From: Thermodesulfovibrio yellowstonii DSM 11347
GTDB taxonomy: Bacteria > Nitrospirota > Thermodesulfovibrionia > Thermodesulfovibrionales > Thermodesulfovibrionaceae
Length of the DNA: 64,000 nt
Reading direction: 5' to 3'
NCBI RefSeq assembly: GCF_000020985.1
Contig: NC_011296.1
Coordinates: forward strand, 310,001 to 374,000
The first letter of the stretch is position 1. Each line of letters opens with the position of its first letter. The position numbers were made by a program, and so were the translations under genes. The notes under the pieces were generated by a model. That model searched no databases, was not told the DNA's origin, and was given only the letters and a program-made list of their open reading frames with translations. Shown here in pieces: positions 41,992-51,825 of the stretch.

Positions 41992-42882
41992 ATGAAAAAA
42001 GATATTGCAATAGGTGGGCAGGCTGTAATAGAAGGTGTAATGATGAAATCTCAAAAAGGATGGGCTGTTGCCGTAAGAAATCCTGATGGTGAAATTACAT
42101 TAAAGGTAGAAAAGTTTAAAAAACAAAGCCGTCTCTCAAAGATACCAATAATAAGAGGTTTTTTTATCCTTCTTGAAACTTTGTGGCTTGGTATGAAAGC
42201 AATAGATTTCAGCAGTAAAGTTGTATTCAAAGAAGAAAAGTCAAGTCCATGGAGTCTTGCTTTATCATTATTCATGGCATTTTTAATTGGAATCTTGCTT
42301 TTTATTGTTTTACCTCTTTATCTGACGAAGCTCTCAGGTTATTTCCTTGAGATGGTATCTACAAATTCGTTTATTTTTAATTTTGTGGACGGTCTTTTAA
42401 GAGTTTTTATATTTATAGGTTATGTATTTGCAATAAGTATGTGGTCGCAGATGAGAAGAATTTTTGCCTACCATGGTGCTGAACATAAAACAATAAATGC
42501 TTTTGAATCAGGAGAGTCCTTAATTGCTGAAAATATAGGAAACTATTCAAGACTGCATGTAAGGTGCGGGACAAGCTTTATATTTATTGTTCTTGTAATA
42601 AGCATACTTGTATTTTCAATGATTCCTTCTTCATGGAGTTTTGTTTTAAAGGCTGCTTCAAGAGTTATACTTTTACCCTTAATTGCAGGAATATCTTATG
42701 AAATACTGAAACTTTCTGCAAAATGGCAAGATAATATAGCAACAAAACTTTTTATATTTCCAGGGTTGATTTTCCAGAAAATAACTACAAAAGAACCAGA
42801 TACTGCACAGATAGAAGTTGCCTGTGAAGCTTTGAAGGCTGTATTAAGTTTATCTGAAAAGGAGGAAAAGGTAAATGCTTGA
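41992..42882 (+). CDS. DUF1385 family membrane protein
   Basis: A 296-residue membrane protein starting at ATG 41992 (AAGGAG 9 bases upstream; an in-frame TTG at 41968 lies before this site). Family hallmarks are [14 protein letters not shown] at the N terminus and [16 protein letters not shown] near 155, with about four membrane helices. DUF1385 genes are typically found next to rpmE and prfA, as here. A metal-dependent function has been proposed from the conserved His/Glu residues, but no activity is established. Confidence 0.88.
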   Translation: MKKDIAIGGQAVIEGVMMKSQKGWAVAVRNPDGEITLKVEKFKKQSRLSKIPIIRGFFILLETLWLGMKAIDFSSKVVFKEEKSSPWSLALSLFMAFLIGILLFIVLPLYLTKLSGYFLEMVSTNSFIFNFVDGLLRVFIFIGYVFAISMWSQMRRIFAYHGAEHKTINAFESGESLIAENIGNYSRLHVRCGTSFIFIVLVISILVFSMIPSSWSFVLKAASRVILLPLIAGISYEILKLSAKWQDNIATKLFIFPGLIFQKITTKEPDTAQIEVACEALKAVLSLSEKEEKVNA

Positions 42883-43936
42883 AAAATTAATGGAAGTGGA
42901 AAACAAATATGAAAAAATAACTCAAACACTTTCTGATCCGAAAGTGTTTTCAAATAAAGATGAGTATATGAAATATTCCAGAGAACAGGCAGAACTTGAG
43001 CCTATTGTTACAAAATTTAGAGAATATAAAAGAATTCTTAAGCAAATAGAAGAAGCTGAAGAGATGATTAAAAGCGGTGATCCTGATCTGAAAGAACTTG
43101 CTGAAGAAGAGTTACAACAACTTAAAAAAATAAAACCTCAGATTGAGCAGGAACTCAAAGTTCTACTTTTACCAAAAGACCCAAGAGATGAAAAAAATGT
43201 AATTCTTGAAATAAGAGCAGGGACAGGTGGTGAAGAAGCAGCACTTTTTGCAGCAAATTTATTCAGAATGTATGCAAAATATGCTGAATCAAAAGGATGG
43301 AAGGTAGAAATTATTGATTCTCACCCTACAGGATTGGGAGGATTTAAGGAAATAATTGCTACAATTTCTGGTAAAGGTGCTTTCAGTAAGCTGAAATACG
43401 AAAGCGGTGTGCATCGGGTTCAGAGAATTCCTGTAACAGAAGCATCAGGTAGAATTCATACATCTACTGCAACAGTAGCTGTGCTTCCAGAAGCAGAAGA
43501 AGTTGATATAAAAATTGATGAGAAAGACCTCAGAATAGACACTTTTTGTTCTTCAGGTCCTGGGGGGCAGTCTGTAAATACAGCTTATTCAGCAGTAAGA
43601 ATTGTTCATATTCCAACAGGAATAATTGTTCAATGTCAGGATGAACGGTCACAGATTAAAAATAGAGAAAAGGCTATGAAGGTTTTGAGAGCTCGTTTAC
43701 TTGAGATAGAGAGGCAAAAAAAAGAAGCAGAAAGAGCTGCTGAAAGAAAAGGGCAGGTTGGCACAGGTGAAAGAAGCGAAAGAATAAGAACTTATAATTT
43801 TCCTCAGAATAGAGTGACTGACCATAGAATAGGATTGACGCTTTATAAGCTTGAACAGGTTTTAAATGGAAATATTGATGAAATAATTGATGCATTAATT
43901 TCATATTATCAAGCGGAAAAACTTAAAGAAATGTGA
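42875..43936 (+). CDS. prfA: Peptide chain release factor 1
   Basis: Reads UAA and UAG and releases the peptide, 353 residues. The catalytic loop [10 protein letters not shown] is near residue 230, and the codon-recognition tripeptide lies in [19 protein letters not shown] near 185, the RF1 form. GGAGGA precedes the ATG inside the DUF1385 end. It overlaps prmC by 4 bases; prmC methylates the Gln of GGQ. Confidence 0.97.
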   Translation: MLEKLMEVENKYEKITQTLSDPKVFSNKDEYMKYSREQAELEPIVTKFREYKRILKQIEEAEEMIKSGDPDLKELAEEELQQLKKIKPQIEQELKVLLLPKDPRDEKNVILEIRAGTGGEEAALFAANLFRMYAKYAESKGWKVEIIDSHPTGLGGFKEIIATISGKGAFSKLKYESGVHRVQRIPVTEASGRIHTSTATVAVLPEAEEVDIKIDEKDLRIDTFCSSGPGGQSVNTAYSAVRIVHIPTGIIVQCQDERSQIKNREKAMKVLRARLLEIERQKKEAERAAERKGQVGTGERSERIRTYNFPQNRVTDHRIGLTLYKLEQVLNGNIDEIIDALISYYQAEKLKEM

Positions 43937-44772
43937 AAGCTCTTGATAAAATAAGAGAAATTGTCAATAAATTTTCTTTTAATATCAGAGAAGCACAAGA
44001 AATTATCTGCCATGTTCTAAAAATTGACAAAATACAACTTTATACTGAAAATCCTGAAATAACTTCTGAACAGGCGCATACCATAAAATCTCTCATAGAA
44101 AGAAGATTAAAAAAAGAACCTCTTCAGTATATTATTGGAGAATGCTATTTTTACAATATTAAAATAAAAGTTGGCAGAGGAGTATTAATTCCAAGACCTG
44201 AGACAGAGATACTGGTTGAACAGGTTCTTGAGAGACAGAAATTAATTAGCAATACAGGAAATAGAATACTTGATTTATGTACAGGCTCAGGATGCATTGC
44301 ATTGGCTATCGGTAAAAATGCTCCGGAATTTCAAATTTTTGGTATTGATAAATCAGAAAAAGCAGTTAAGTATGCAACAGAAAATAAAGCATTGAACAAT
44401 ATAAAAAATGTTATTTTTCTCGTTGGTGACATGTTTAATCCTTTCAAAGAAAAAATATTTGCTTGTATTACTGCAAATCCTCCCTATGTGAAAACAGATG
44501 AAATTTCTAAATTGCAGCCTGAGATTAAAAATTATGAACCTTTGGAAGCACTGAATGGAGGAGAAGATGGACTTAATTTTTATAGAAAGATTATAGAAAA
44601 TGCAGAGAAATATCTTCTAAATAGTGGCTTAATTTTTTTAGAAATCGGGCAAGGACAGGCTAAGGCAGTTCAAAATATAGCATTAATGTCTGGTTTTAAT
44701 GTAATTGAAGTGGTTAAAGACATTGCAGGAATTGATAGAGTTATGATATTACAAAAGAGCAAAAGTCTATAA
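43933..44772 (+). CDS. prmC: Peptide chain release factor N5-glutamine methyltransferase
   Basis: Methylates the GGQ glutamine of RF1 and RF2, 279 residues. The helical N-terminal domain ends in [24 protein letters not shown] is near 95, the SAM motif [15 protein letters not shown] near 114 and the catalytic [10 protein letters not shown] near 182. It begins at GTG within the prfA stop (ATGTGA). Confidence 0.95.
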   Translation: MKALDKIREIVNKFSFNIREAQEIICHVLKIDKIQLYTENPEITSEQAHTIKSLIERRLKKEPLQYIIGECYFYNIKIKVGRGVLIPRPETEILVEQVLERQKLISNTGNRILDLCTGSGCIALAIGKNAPEFQIFGIDKSEKAVKYATENKALNNIKNVIFLVGDMFNPFKEKIFACITANPPYVKTDEISKLQPEIKNYEPLEALNGGEDGLNFYRKIIENAEKYLLNSGLIFLEIGQGQAKAVQNIALMSGFNVIEVVKDIAGIDRVMILQKSKSL

Positions 44773-44778
44773 TAAAAA

Positions 44779-45312
44779 ATGAAATGTAAAAAGTATGGCT
44801 ATCCCTTATGTTTTATTCTTTACATTTTGCTGTTTATATTTATTTTACTTACAGCTCCTGCTTATGCTCAGGAAAATATAATCAATTCTGTTCCTTTTTT
44901 CCCTTCAGAGGATTTTCAATGCGGTCCGGCATCCTTAGCCATGATTTTGAATTTTTTAGGGATGAAAATAACTGTAGAGGAAATAGCAAAGGAAATTTAC
45001 AGCAAAGGTGCGCAGGGAACAGCTGATTTTGATATGATTATGTTTGTTCAAAAAAAAGGTTTTAAATCTAAATATTATAGTGGGAGTCTTGAAGATATAA
45101 AGGAAAAAATAAAGGCGAATAAGCCTCTGATTGTAATGACAGATGAGGGATACTGGTTTTACAAAAAGTATCACTTTATGGTAGTTGTAGGATTTGATAG
45201 CGAGTCTGTTATAGTAAATTCAGGGACAAAAATGCACGAGAAAATTAACATGGAAGATTTTAAGAAAAAATGGAGCAAAACAGGCTTTTGGACACTTTTA
45301 ATAGAGAAATAA
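44779..45312 (+). CDS. Exported C39-like papain-fold peptidase
   Basis: A 177-residue secreted protein: signal peptide with hydrophobic core at about 10-26 and AYA cleavage site at 30, then a C39-type peptidase domain. The catalytic Cys is C48 in FQCGPASLAMIL, with the His likely H132 (YHFMVVVGF) and an Asn at 147. C39 peptidases usually process leader peptides at double glycines, but stand-alone periplasmic members also occur with unknown targets. It lies 6 bases after prmC. Confidence 0.8.
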   Translation: MKCKKYGYPLCFILYILLFIFILLTAPAYAQENIINSVPFFPSEDFQCGPASLAMILNFLGMKITVEEIAKEIYSKGAQGTADFDMIMFVQKKGFKSKYYSGSLEDIKEKIKANKPLIVMTDEGYWFYKKYHFMVVVGFDSESVIVNSGTKMHEKINMEDFKKKWSKTGFWTLLIEK

Positions 45313-45326
45313 GGAGGGACATAAGC

Positions 45327-46562
45327 ATGCCCAAAGTTTTAGCAATAGTTCTTGCAGGTGGAAAGGGTGAAAGATTGTTCCCTTTAACATCATTTAGGTC
45401 AAAGCCTTCTGTTCCTTTTGGTGCGAGATATAGAATAGTTGATTTTGTTTTAAGTAATCTTGTTAATTCTCAGATTTACTCAATTTATCTTCTTGTTCAG
45501 TATAAATCTCAGTCACTTATTGAACATATAAGGCAAAATTGGTTTTTCTCATCTGTTGGAAGTGATCACTTTGTAACAGTTGTTCCACCCCAAATGCGAA
45601 TGGGTCCTGAATGGTTTCAGGGAACAGCAGATGCAGTGTTTCAAAATATTGGATTAATCAAAGAACACAATCCTGATATTGTTTTAATTTTTGGTGCAGA
45701 TCATATTTATAGAATGGATATAAGACAGATGATAAAATTCCATATTGAAAACAATGCACATGTTACTGTAGCTGCAAGACCTGTTGCTTTAAAGCATGCT
45801 TCATCATTTGGAGTAATCATTACAGATCCGGACCACAGAATTGCAGGTTTTCAGGAGAAACCTAAAGACCCTATACCCATGCCTGATAATCCAGATATGG
45901 CTTATGTCTCAATGGGCAATTATATATTCAATGCTGATATTTTAATTGATGCTTTAGTGCGTGCTGAGAAGAAAAAACAGCATGATTTTGGTGCTCATGT
46001 AATACCTGACCTTGTGGGAAGGAAATGCAAGGTTTATGCCTATGATTTTGCTAAAAATGAGATTCCAGGAATTAAATCCTACGAAGAACGTGGTTACTGG
46101 CGAGATGTAGGGACAATAAGTGCATATTTTGATGCTCACATGGATATGCTTGGAGAAAAACCAATTTTTGAAATTTACAATAAGATGTGGCCTATTCATC
46201 CTGCCAGATATGAAGGTCCGCCTGTAAAAATTCTTGATGGAGAGATAAAGAATAGTATTATTGCCGAAGGAGCATTGATATATGGAGGTAAAATAGAAAA
46301 TTCTTTTATAAGAAGTGGTAGCATAATAGAAAAAGATGTAGAGATAAAAGATTCTCTTATTATGGATGATGTTATTATAAAAAGAAATAGTAAGCTTTAC
46401 AGAGTTATAGTTGATAAAAAAAATGTTGTTTATGAAGGGGAAAAAATTGGATTTTCAGCAGAACAAGACCGTTTTAGATGTTATATAGACTCTTCAGGGA
46501 TATGTATTCTTCCAAGAGCAGCAAGATATAATGATTGGATTAAAGAAATTAACCATGCTTAG
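45327..46562 (+). CDS. glgC: Glucose-1-phosphate adenylyltransferase
   Basis: Makes ADP-glucose for glycogen, 411 residues from ATG 45327 (AAGGAGGG 8 bases upstream; upstream in-frame codons lie inside the peptidase gene). It has VLAIVLAGGKGERLFPLT at the N terminus, KPSVPFGARYRIVDF near 23, GTADAVFQNI near 93 and FGADHIYRMD near 120. A left-handed beta-helix domain with hexapeptide repeats runs from about 295. Glycogen synthase genes are not adjacent. Confidence 0.92.
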   Translation: MPKVLAIVLAGGKGERLFPLTSFRSKPSVPFGARYRIVDFVLSNLVNSQIYSIYLLVQYKSQSLIEHIRQNWFFSSVGSDHFVTVVPPQMRMGPEWFQGTADAVFQNIGLIKEHNPDIVLIFGADHIYRMDIRQMIKFHIENNAHVTVAARPVALKHASSFGVIITDPDHRIAGFQEKPKDPIPMPDNPDMAYVSMGNYIFNADILIDALVRAEKKKQHDFGAHVIPDLVGRKCKVYAYDFAKNEIPGIKSYEERGYWRDVGTISAYFDAHMDMLGEKPIFEIYNKMWPIHPARYEGPPVKILDGEIKNSIIAEGALIYGGKIENSFIRSGSIIEKDVEIKDSLIMDDVIIKRNSKLYRVIVDKKNVVYEGEKIGFSAEQDRFRCYIDSSGICILPRAARYNDWIKEINHA

Positions 46563-48711
46563 AAATTTTTTGATTTGTATTTTTTTACTATTTTTTTGTC
46601 TTCCCGAACATGCTCAAGCACAGGAAAAGAAAAAGATTTTAATCCTTAATTCTTATCATCAGGGACTAAGCTGGACAGACAACATAGTTAAAGGTATCAA
46701 AGAATCATTGAAGGCTATGGAAAATAGTATTGACTATTATATTGAGTATATGGATACTAAGCGTTTTTATGGAGACAAATATTTTGAAAAAATTTTCAAT
46801 CTTATGAAGCAGAAATATAGTGGAATTAAATTTGACCTGATAATTGTTTCAGATAATGATGCCTTATTGTTCACAATGAAGCATTATCAAAGATTATTTT
46901 ACGAAATACCTGTTATTTTCTGTGGAATTAATAATTTTAACGATAGTTTGATAGAAAAATACAGAAAATGGTTTACTGGAGTGGCAGAGGAAACAGATGT
47001 AAGAGGCACACTTGATATAGCACTCAAGCTTCATCCTAATACACAAAGAGTTTATATTATCAATGATATAACAACAACAGGGCTTGCAATGAAAAAAGGA
47101 CTCTTAGAGATATTCCCGGAATTTTTAAATAAAATAAGTTTCATTATGCTTGAGAATCCAGATATGAAAGAATTGCAGAAAGAGGTTGAGAAAATTCCTC
47201 CAAAGAGTATTATCCTCCTTTTGCTTGTAAATAGAGACAAAACTGGCAATTTCTTCGCTTATGAGGAAAGCCTTGATTTACTTTATCCGCATACTAATTC
47301 TCCCATATACAGTGTATGGGATTTTTATCTTGGCAGAGGCATTATTGGAGGGAAATTAACAAGTGCATTTTTGCAGGGCAAAAAAGCAGGGGAGCTTGCT
47401 TTACAGGTTTTACAGGGCAAATCTCCTTCTGAGATTCCTGTTGTTAAAGAAAGCCCTAATGAATACATGTTTGATTATAATGAACTCAAAAGATTCAATG
47501 TTTCTTTAAATAGACTTCCTAAGGAAAGCAGAATTATAAATCTTCCTGAAAGCTTTTTTGTTAAGTATAGAAAAACATTAACAATGATTACACTGATTTT
47601 CATTGGTTTATCTCTGGTAATAGTTATTCTCACAATAAATATATCAAAAAGGAAGAAAATAGAAGAAGAATTAAGAATATCAGAAGAAAAATACAGGGAT
47701 CTCTATGACAATGCGCCTGATATGTATCATTCTGTTGATAAAAATGGAATTATTATTGAATGTAACGAAACAGAAGCAAAAATGTTAGGATATAAAAAAG
47801 AAGAAATAATTGGCAAACCAATAACTTATTTCATGACTGAAGAATCAAAGAAAGCTCAAGCAGAATTTTTCCCAAATATAGAAAAATACAGTTTTATTCA
47901 AGTTGAAAGAGATTTTATAAGAAAAGATGGTTCAGTGTTTACAGCATCTTTAAATGTTTATGTTGAGGTAGATGAAAAGGGAAATTTTGTTAAAACAAAA
48001 ACAATAGGAAGAGATATTACATACAGAAAACAGATTGAGGAAGAACTTAGAAAATCAAGAGAAGCATTAAGAAAACTCTCAGTATATTTACAGAACATAA
48101 GAGAAAACGAAAGAAAAGAGATTGCTAAAGAAATTCATGATGAATTAGGACAGTCTCTTACCGCACTAAAACTATCTTTATCGTGGATTAAAAAACGTGT
48201 TGAAGATGAATTTTTAAATAAAAAATTTGATGAAACACTGACCATAGTAAATGCTCTGATAAAACAGGTTCAGAATATATCAAATAGGCTACGTCCATCT
48301 CTTATTGACTATTTAACTCTTGAAGATGCTATAATGTGGCAGGTTAAAGAATTTGAAAGAAACACTTCTATAGTATGCAATGTTGATATTGCAGAACATG
48401 GAATTAAATTATCAAAAAATGTATCTTTAACTCTTTTTAGAATATTCCAGGAAGCACTTACAAATATAGCAAGACATGCAAATGCAACAGAAGTAGATAT
48501 TAAAATGTTCAGGTCGGAGGCGAGCATTTTATTAATTATTAAGGATAATGGGATAGGAATATCAGACGAAAAAATTAAAAGTCCTGAATCATTTGGTTTA
48601 ATGGCAATGAGAGAGAGAGCTTATTCTATAAATGCAACTCTTGATATACATAGAAGCTATGAAGGAGGAACTGAGATAATTATTTCAGTTCCTGTAAGAA
48701 ACAATGACTAA
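46555..48711 (+). CDS. Sensor histidine kinase with ABC substrate-binding-like sensor and PAS domain
   Basis: A 718-residue membrane sensor starting at ATG 46555 within the end of glgC. It has a signal peptide (about 1-21), then a periplasmic domain (about 25-325) like ABC_sub_bind proteins (KKILILNSYHQGLSWTDNIVKGI). A membrane helix (about 341-364), a PAS domain (about 375-490, MYHSVDKNGIIIECNETEAKMLGY) and a HisKA_3/HATPase kinase follow. The phospho-accepting His is H528 (KEIAKEIHDELGQSLTALK). This is a NarX/DegS-type kinase paired with the overlapping LuxR-type regulator. The ligand is unknown. Confidence 0.88.
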   Translation: MLRNFLICIFLLFFCLPEHAQAQEKKKILILNSYHQGLSWTDNIVKGIKESLKAMENSIDYYIEYMDTKRFYGDKYFEKIFNLMKQKYSGIKFDLIIVSDNDALLFTMKHYQRLFYEIPVIFCGINNFNDSLIEKYRKWFTGVAEETDVRGTLDIALKLHPNTQRVYIINDITTTGLAMKKGLLEIFPEFLNKISFIMLENPDMKELQKEVEKIPPKSIILLLLVNRDKTGNFFAYEESLDLLYPHTNSPIYSVWDFYLGRGIIGGKLTSAFLQGKKAGELALQVLQGKSPSEIPVVKESPNEYMFDYNELKRFNVSLNRLPKESRIINLPESFFVKYRKTLTMITLIFIGLSLVIVILTINISKRKKIEEELRISEEKYRDLYDNAPDMYHSVDKNGIIIECNETEAKMLGYKKEEIIGKPITYFMTEESKKAQAEFFPNIEKYSFIQVERDFIRKDGSVFTASLNVYVEVDEKGNFVKTKTIGRDITYRKQIEEELRKSREALRKLSVYLQNIRENERKEIAKEIHDELGQSLTALKLSLSWIKKRVEDEFLNKKFDETLTIVNALIKQVQNISNRLRPSLIDYLTLEDAIMWQVKEFERNTSIVCNVDIAEHGIKLSKNVSLTLFRIFQEALTNIARHANATEVDIKMFRSEASILLIIKDNGIGISDEKIKSPESFGLMAMRERAYSINATLDIHRSYEGGTEIIISVPVRNND

Positions 48712-49345
48712 GAGACTGAAAGTTTTAATTGTTGATGATCACACTCTTTTCAGGAAGGGATTAAAAGAGATTCTTCTTGATACTCCTTATATTAAAGAAT
48801 GTAAGGAGGCAAAAAGCGGATATGAAGCAATTGATATCCTTTCAAAAGAAAGTTTTGATATAGTGTTTCTTGACATTGCTATGTCTGATATAAATGGTAT
48901 AGAGACCCTAAAAAAAATCAAAATTTTATACCCTGAAACAAAAATACTAATGCTCAGCATGTATCCCGAAGAGCAGTATGCTATAAGATCATTAAAATGT
49001 GGGGCTTCAGGCTATCTAACAAAATCTGCAGATCCTGAAGAACTTTTAAAAGCTGTTGATAAAATAATCAAGGGTGGTAAATATTTACCACATACTTTTT
49101 CAGAGAAATTACTTCATTATATTGATAAATCTGAAGATATTCCTCCTCATGAAAAGCTCTCAGAGAGAGAATTTCAGGTTTTTTTGATGATAGCAAAAGG
49201 GAAAAGTCTTATTGAGATTTCTAAGGAGCTTTCAATAAGTATTAAAACAGTAAGCACCTATAGAGCAAGGATTCTTGAAAAACTTGGACTTGAAAACAAT
49301 GCTGAAATTATAAACTATGCTATTAAGCATGGTCTGATAGTTTAG
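48704..49345 (+). CDS. NarL/FixJ-family response regulator
   Basis: A 213-residue regulator. The receiver domain has D11 and D12 (VDDHTLF), phospho-acceptor D57 (IVFLDIAMSD) and Lys in GYLTKSADP near 107. The LuxR-type HTH (about 147-210) reads LSEREFQVFLMIAKG then ISIKTVSTYRARILEKL. It overlaps the kinase gene by 8 bases, so the two form one signalling pair. Its last 23 bases overlap the convergent MFS gene. Confidence 0.93.
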   Translation: MTKRLKVLIVDDHTLFRKGLKEILLDTPYIKECKEAKSGYEAIDILSKESFDIVFLDIAMSDINGIETLKKIKILYPETKILMLSMYPEEQYAIRSLKCGASGYLTKSADPEELLKAVDKIIKGGKYLPHTFSEKLLHYIDKSEDIPPHEKLSEREFQVFLMIAKGKSLIEISKELSISIKTVSTYRARILEKLGLENNAEIINYAIKHGLIV

Positions 49346-50474
49346 ATATAACAAAAAAACCTACAAATACGAAAATAAATAAGCCTATTATAAAACTTAT
49401 CCACCCAAAATTTTTGTATACAATTCCAGGTAAATAAGAACCAAGAACCCCACCTGAGTAATAAAAAGCTATGTATGCTCCATTTATAAGACTTTTCTGT
49501 GTTGTTGCAATTTTATTTAAATAACCAGAAGCAACTGAATGGACAAGAAACATTCCAGAACAAAAACCGAACATTGTAATAAATATTAGCAATAAATTAG
49601 GTAAACTAAATATTAAAAGAAAAAAACCATAGGTAGCAAAACCAAGAAGCATTGTTTTTCTTTCATTTCCAATCCATTTTATAATTTTTGTTGCGATAAA
49701 GGACATAAATATTCCAGTGATGTAACCTGAATAAATAAATCCTATAATCATTTCGCTGCTTTCTCTATCAATGCTTTTTATTCTAAAGGGTAAAAAGTTT
49801 GTTATCCCTGAAAAAACAAAAAAAAGGCAGAAAATTGCAATATAAATATAAAAATTTGTTTTATTCATAAAAATAAGCTTAAAATTTTTAAAACTAAAAT
49901 AGCCTGTTTGTTTTATTTTTGATAACTTTACATCTTCCATAAAATAATAAACAATGGGAAGAACCAGAAGAAGACTTACTGACATTATCTGAAAACAAGT
50001 TCTCCAACCAAAATAATTGGCTATAATGCTGCCAATGACTCTTCCAAGAAGTCCTCCAATTGTGGTAAAAGCGATATAATAGGACATAAAAAATTGAATT
50101 CTTTCCTTTACAGATTTTAATGCAATATAAGAGGTATTGGAAGTAAGAATTGCTGATATCAAAAAACCTTCTACAAATCTGAGAAATATAACTAAATAAA
50201 GATTTACTGCCATAGATATTAAAAATACAGTCAACGAATGTATTAATGCAGCTATAAGAATCATCTTCTTGGGAGATAAAAAATTGAGCAGAATTCCTGA
50301 AATTACAGGAATAAATGTAAGGGGAATGAATGTAGCACTCATAATAAGAGATATCGTGTCCATCTCAACGTTAAAAGAATGTCCCAATAAAGGTAAAAGG
50401 GGTTGAGGCATATGTAATGCTGAAATTGTAAGTATGGTTGTATAGATTATAGCGATGAAATCCTTAATTGGCAT
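49323..50474 (-). CDS. Major facilitator superfamily transporter
   Basis: A 383-residue carrier with about 12 membrane helices. The N-terminal half resembles arabinose-efflux or YnfM-like permeases (LPLLGHSFNVEMDTISLIMSA; GYITGIFMSF in the second half). No substrate can be assigned. It is convergent with, and overlaps, the response regulator gene, and stands alone on the minus strand after glpX. An inverted repeat (50514-50539) lies 40-65 bases upstream of its ATG. Confidence 0.82.
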   Translation of the reverse strand: MPIKDFIAIIYTTILTISALHMPQPLLPLLGHSFNVEMDTISLIMSATFIPLTFIPVISGILLNFLSPKKMILIAALIHSLTVFLISMAVNLYLVIFLRFVEGFLISAILTSNTSYIALKSVKERIQFFMSYYIAFTTIGGLLGRVIGSIIANYFGWRTCFQIMSVSLLLVLPIVYYFMEDVKLSKIKQTGYFSFKNFKLIFMNKTNFYIYIAIFCLFFVFSGITNFLPFRIKSIDRESSEMIIGFIYSGYITGIFMSFIATKIIKWIGNERKTMLLGFATYGFFLLIFSLPNLLLIFITMFGFCSGMFLVHSVASGYLNKIATTQKSLINGAYIAFYYSGGVLGSYLPGIVYKNFGWISFIIGLFIFVFVGFFVISKLSDHA

Positions 50475-50513
50475 AAATCAAGAATTATCCTTTTTAAAAA
50501 TTTTCCCTCTTTT

Positions 50514-50539
50514 ATTCCTTCATTGGAGTTTGAAGGAAT
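50514..50539. promoter_or_regulatory. Perfect 9-bp inverted repeat between glpX and the MFS gene
   Basis: ATTCCTTCA and TGAAGGAAT flank an 8-base centre. It lies downstream of glpX and upstream of the MFS start, both on the minus strand. Without a T-run on the gene strand it is a poor terminator, so an operator for the transporter gene is the better guess. Confidence 0.35.
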
Positions 50540-50574
50540 CTATTCCCTTTGGCTCAAGACAGTAAAAAGGAATT

Positions 50575-51540
50575 TTACAATGTTATTTTTACTAATTTGT
50601 CAAATATGTGGATTGTATCAACAAACCTTATAATCCTCTGATGTGACTCAATTACAATTGAGTGAGTTCTTGCACCACCGCCAAAAAATCTAACACCATT
50701 AAGAAGATCCCCTTTAGTCACGCCTGTTGCAACAAAAATTATATTATCAGCTGGAACAAGATCATCAAGAGTGTAAACCTTGTCTTCACTTATATCCATT
50801 CCGTAATCAATGGCTCTTTTCTTTTCTTCCTCATTTCTCCAACGCATTCTTGCCTGCATCTCTCCACCAAGACTTTTAACTGCTGCTGCTGATAAAACTC
50901 CTTCAGGTGCGCCTCCAATTCCCATGAGGGCATGAATTCCTGTGCCTTCAACAGTTGCTGCAATAGCTGGTGTAATATCACCATCTGAGATAAGTTTTAT
51001 TCTTGCGCCCGCTGCACGAATTTCTCTAATCAGATTTTCATGACGTGGCCTGTCAAGCACGACTACAACAAGGTCATCTATGTCTCTTCCGAGCGCTTTT
51101 GCGAGAGCTTCAAGATTTTCTTTAACAGATTTTCTTATGTCAACCATTCCTTTTGCCTGCGGTCTTACAACTAATTTTTCCATATAAGTATCAGGACAGT
51201 AAAGAAGTCCATTTCTGTCAGTTACAGCCATGACTGTAAGGGCATTGGGCATTCCAGTAGCACAAAGATTTGTTCCTTCAAGAGGATCAACTGCTATATC
51301 AACCTCAGGACCTGTTCCATCTCCAACTTCTTCACCTATGTAAAGCATAGGAGCTTCGTCTCTTTCTCCTTCACCAATGACAATTCTGCCTTTGATTGGT
51401 AAATCATTTAATGCTTTACGCATGGCAGTTACAGCAGCCTGGTCTGCTTCTTTACGATTTCCCTTACCCATAAGTCTTGCTGACTCAATTGCTGCTAATT
51501 CACAAACTCTTAAAATTGCTGGAGTTAAATTACTGTCCAT
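50575..51540 (-). CDS. glpX: Class II fructose-1,6-bisphosphatase GlpX
   Basis: Gluconeogenic phosphatase, 321 residues. Conserved parts are GEGERDEAPMLYIGE near residue 56, the metal and substrate site VDPLEGTNLCATGMPNALTVMA near 84, DRPRHENLIREIRAAGARI near 164 and GIGGAPEGVLSAAA near 205. AGGAGG stands 9 bases before the ATG. It follows the FmdB-like gene by 14 bases and is probably co-transcribed with it. Confidence 0.95.
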   Translation of the reverse strand: MDSNLTPAILRVCELAAIESARLMGKGNRKEADQAAVTAMRKALNDLPIKGRIVIGEGERDEAPMLYIGEEVGDGTGPEVDIAVDPLEGTNLCATGMPNALTVMAVTDRNGLLYCPDTYMEKLVVRPQAKGMVDIRKSVKENLEALAKALGRDIDDLVVVVLDRPRHENLIREIRAAGARIKLISDGDITPAIAATVEGTGIHALMGIGGAPEGVLSAAAVKSLGGEMQARMRWRNEEEKKRAIDYGMDISEDKVYTLDDLVPADNIIFVATGVTKGDLLNGVRFFGGGARTHSIVIESHQRIIRFVDTIHIFDKLVKITL

Positions 51541-51554
51541 TTTTTTTTAGCCTC

Positions 51555-51719
51555 CTAAGATTTTTTTGAGGTAATTGTACTAAATTGTGAAATCACTTTT
51601 TTTACATTCTCTGAACCACACTTGGGGCAGGTTATTTTGGATTTTTCCATCTCCATTACAGTCATTTTGACTGTAAAAGTTTTGCCACAATTCATGCACT
51701 TAAATTCATAAATTGGCAT
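51555..51719 (-). CDS. FmdB-family zinc ribbon protein
   Basis: A 54-residue protein. It begins MPIYEFKCMNCGKTF, the hallmark of FmdB-type ribbons, and has two zinc knuckles (CMNC at 8-11, CPKC at 34-37). A Ser/Thr/Lys-rich end follows. AGGAGGTG lies directly upstream. The name derives from a putative regulator of formamidase; most members have no known function. It precedes glpX by 14 bases. Confidence 0.85.
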   Translation of the reverse strand: MPIYEFKCMNCGKTFTVKMTVMEMEKSKITCPKCGSENVKKVISQFSTITSKKS

Positions 51720-51825
51720 AACCCACCTCCTGAGTTTGTTCCAAATCTGCCAAAGGCAGGTTCGGAATTTTCCCTTCAGCTTTGCCGCAGGGAGAAGTAT
51801 AAATCTATATAATATTATTTTATCT

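Noticed and set aside
50514-50539. Rho-independent terminator of glpX
   Set aside because: The 9-bp dyad is not followed by a T-run on the minus strand, so it is listed as a possible operator.
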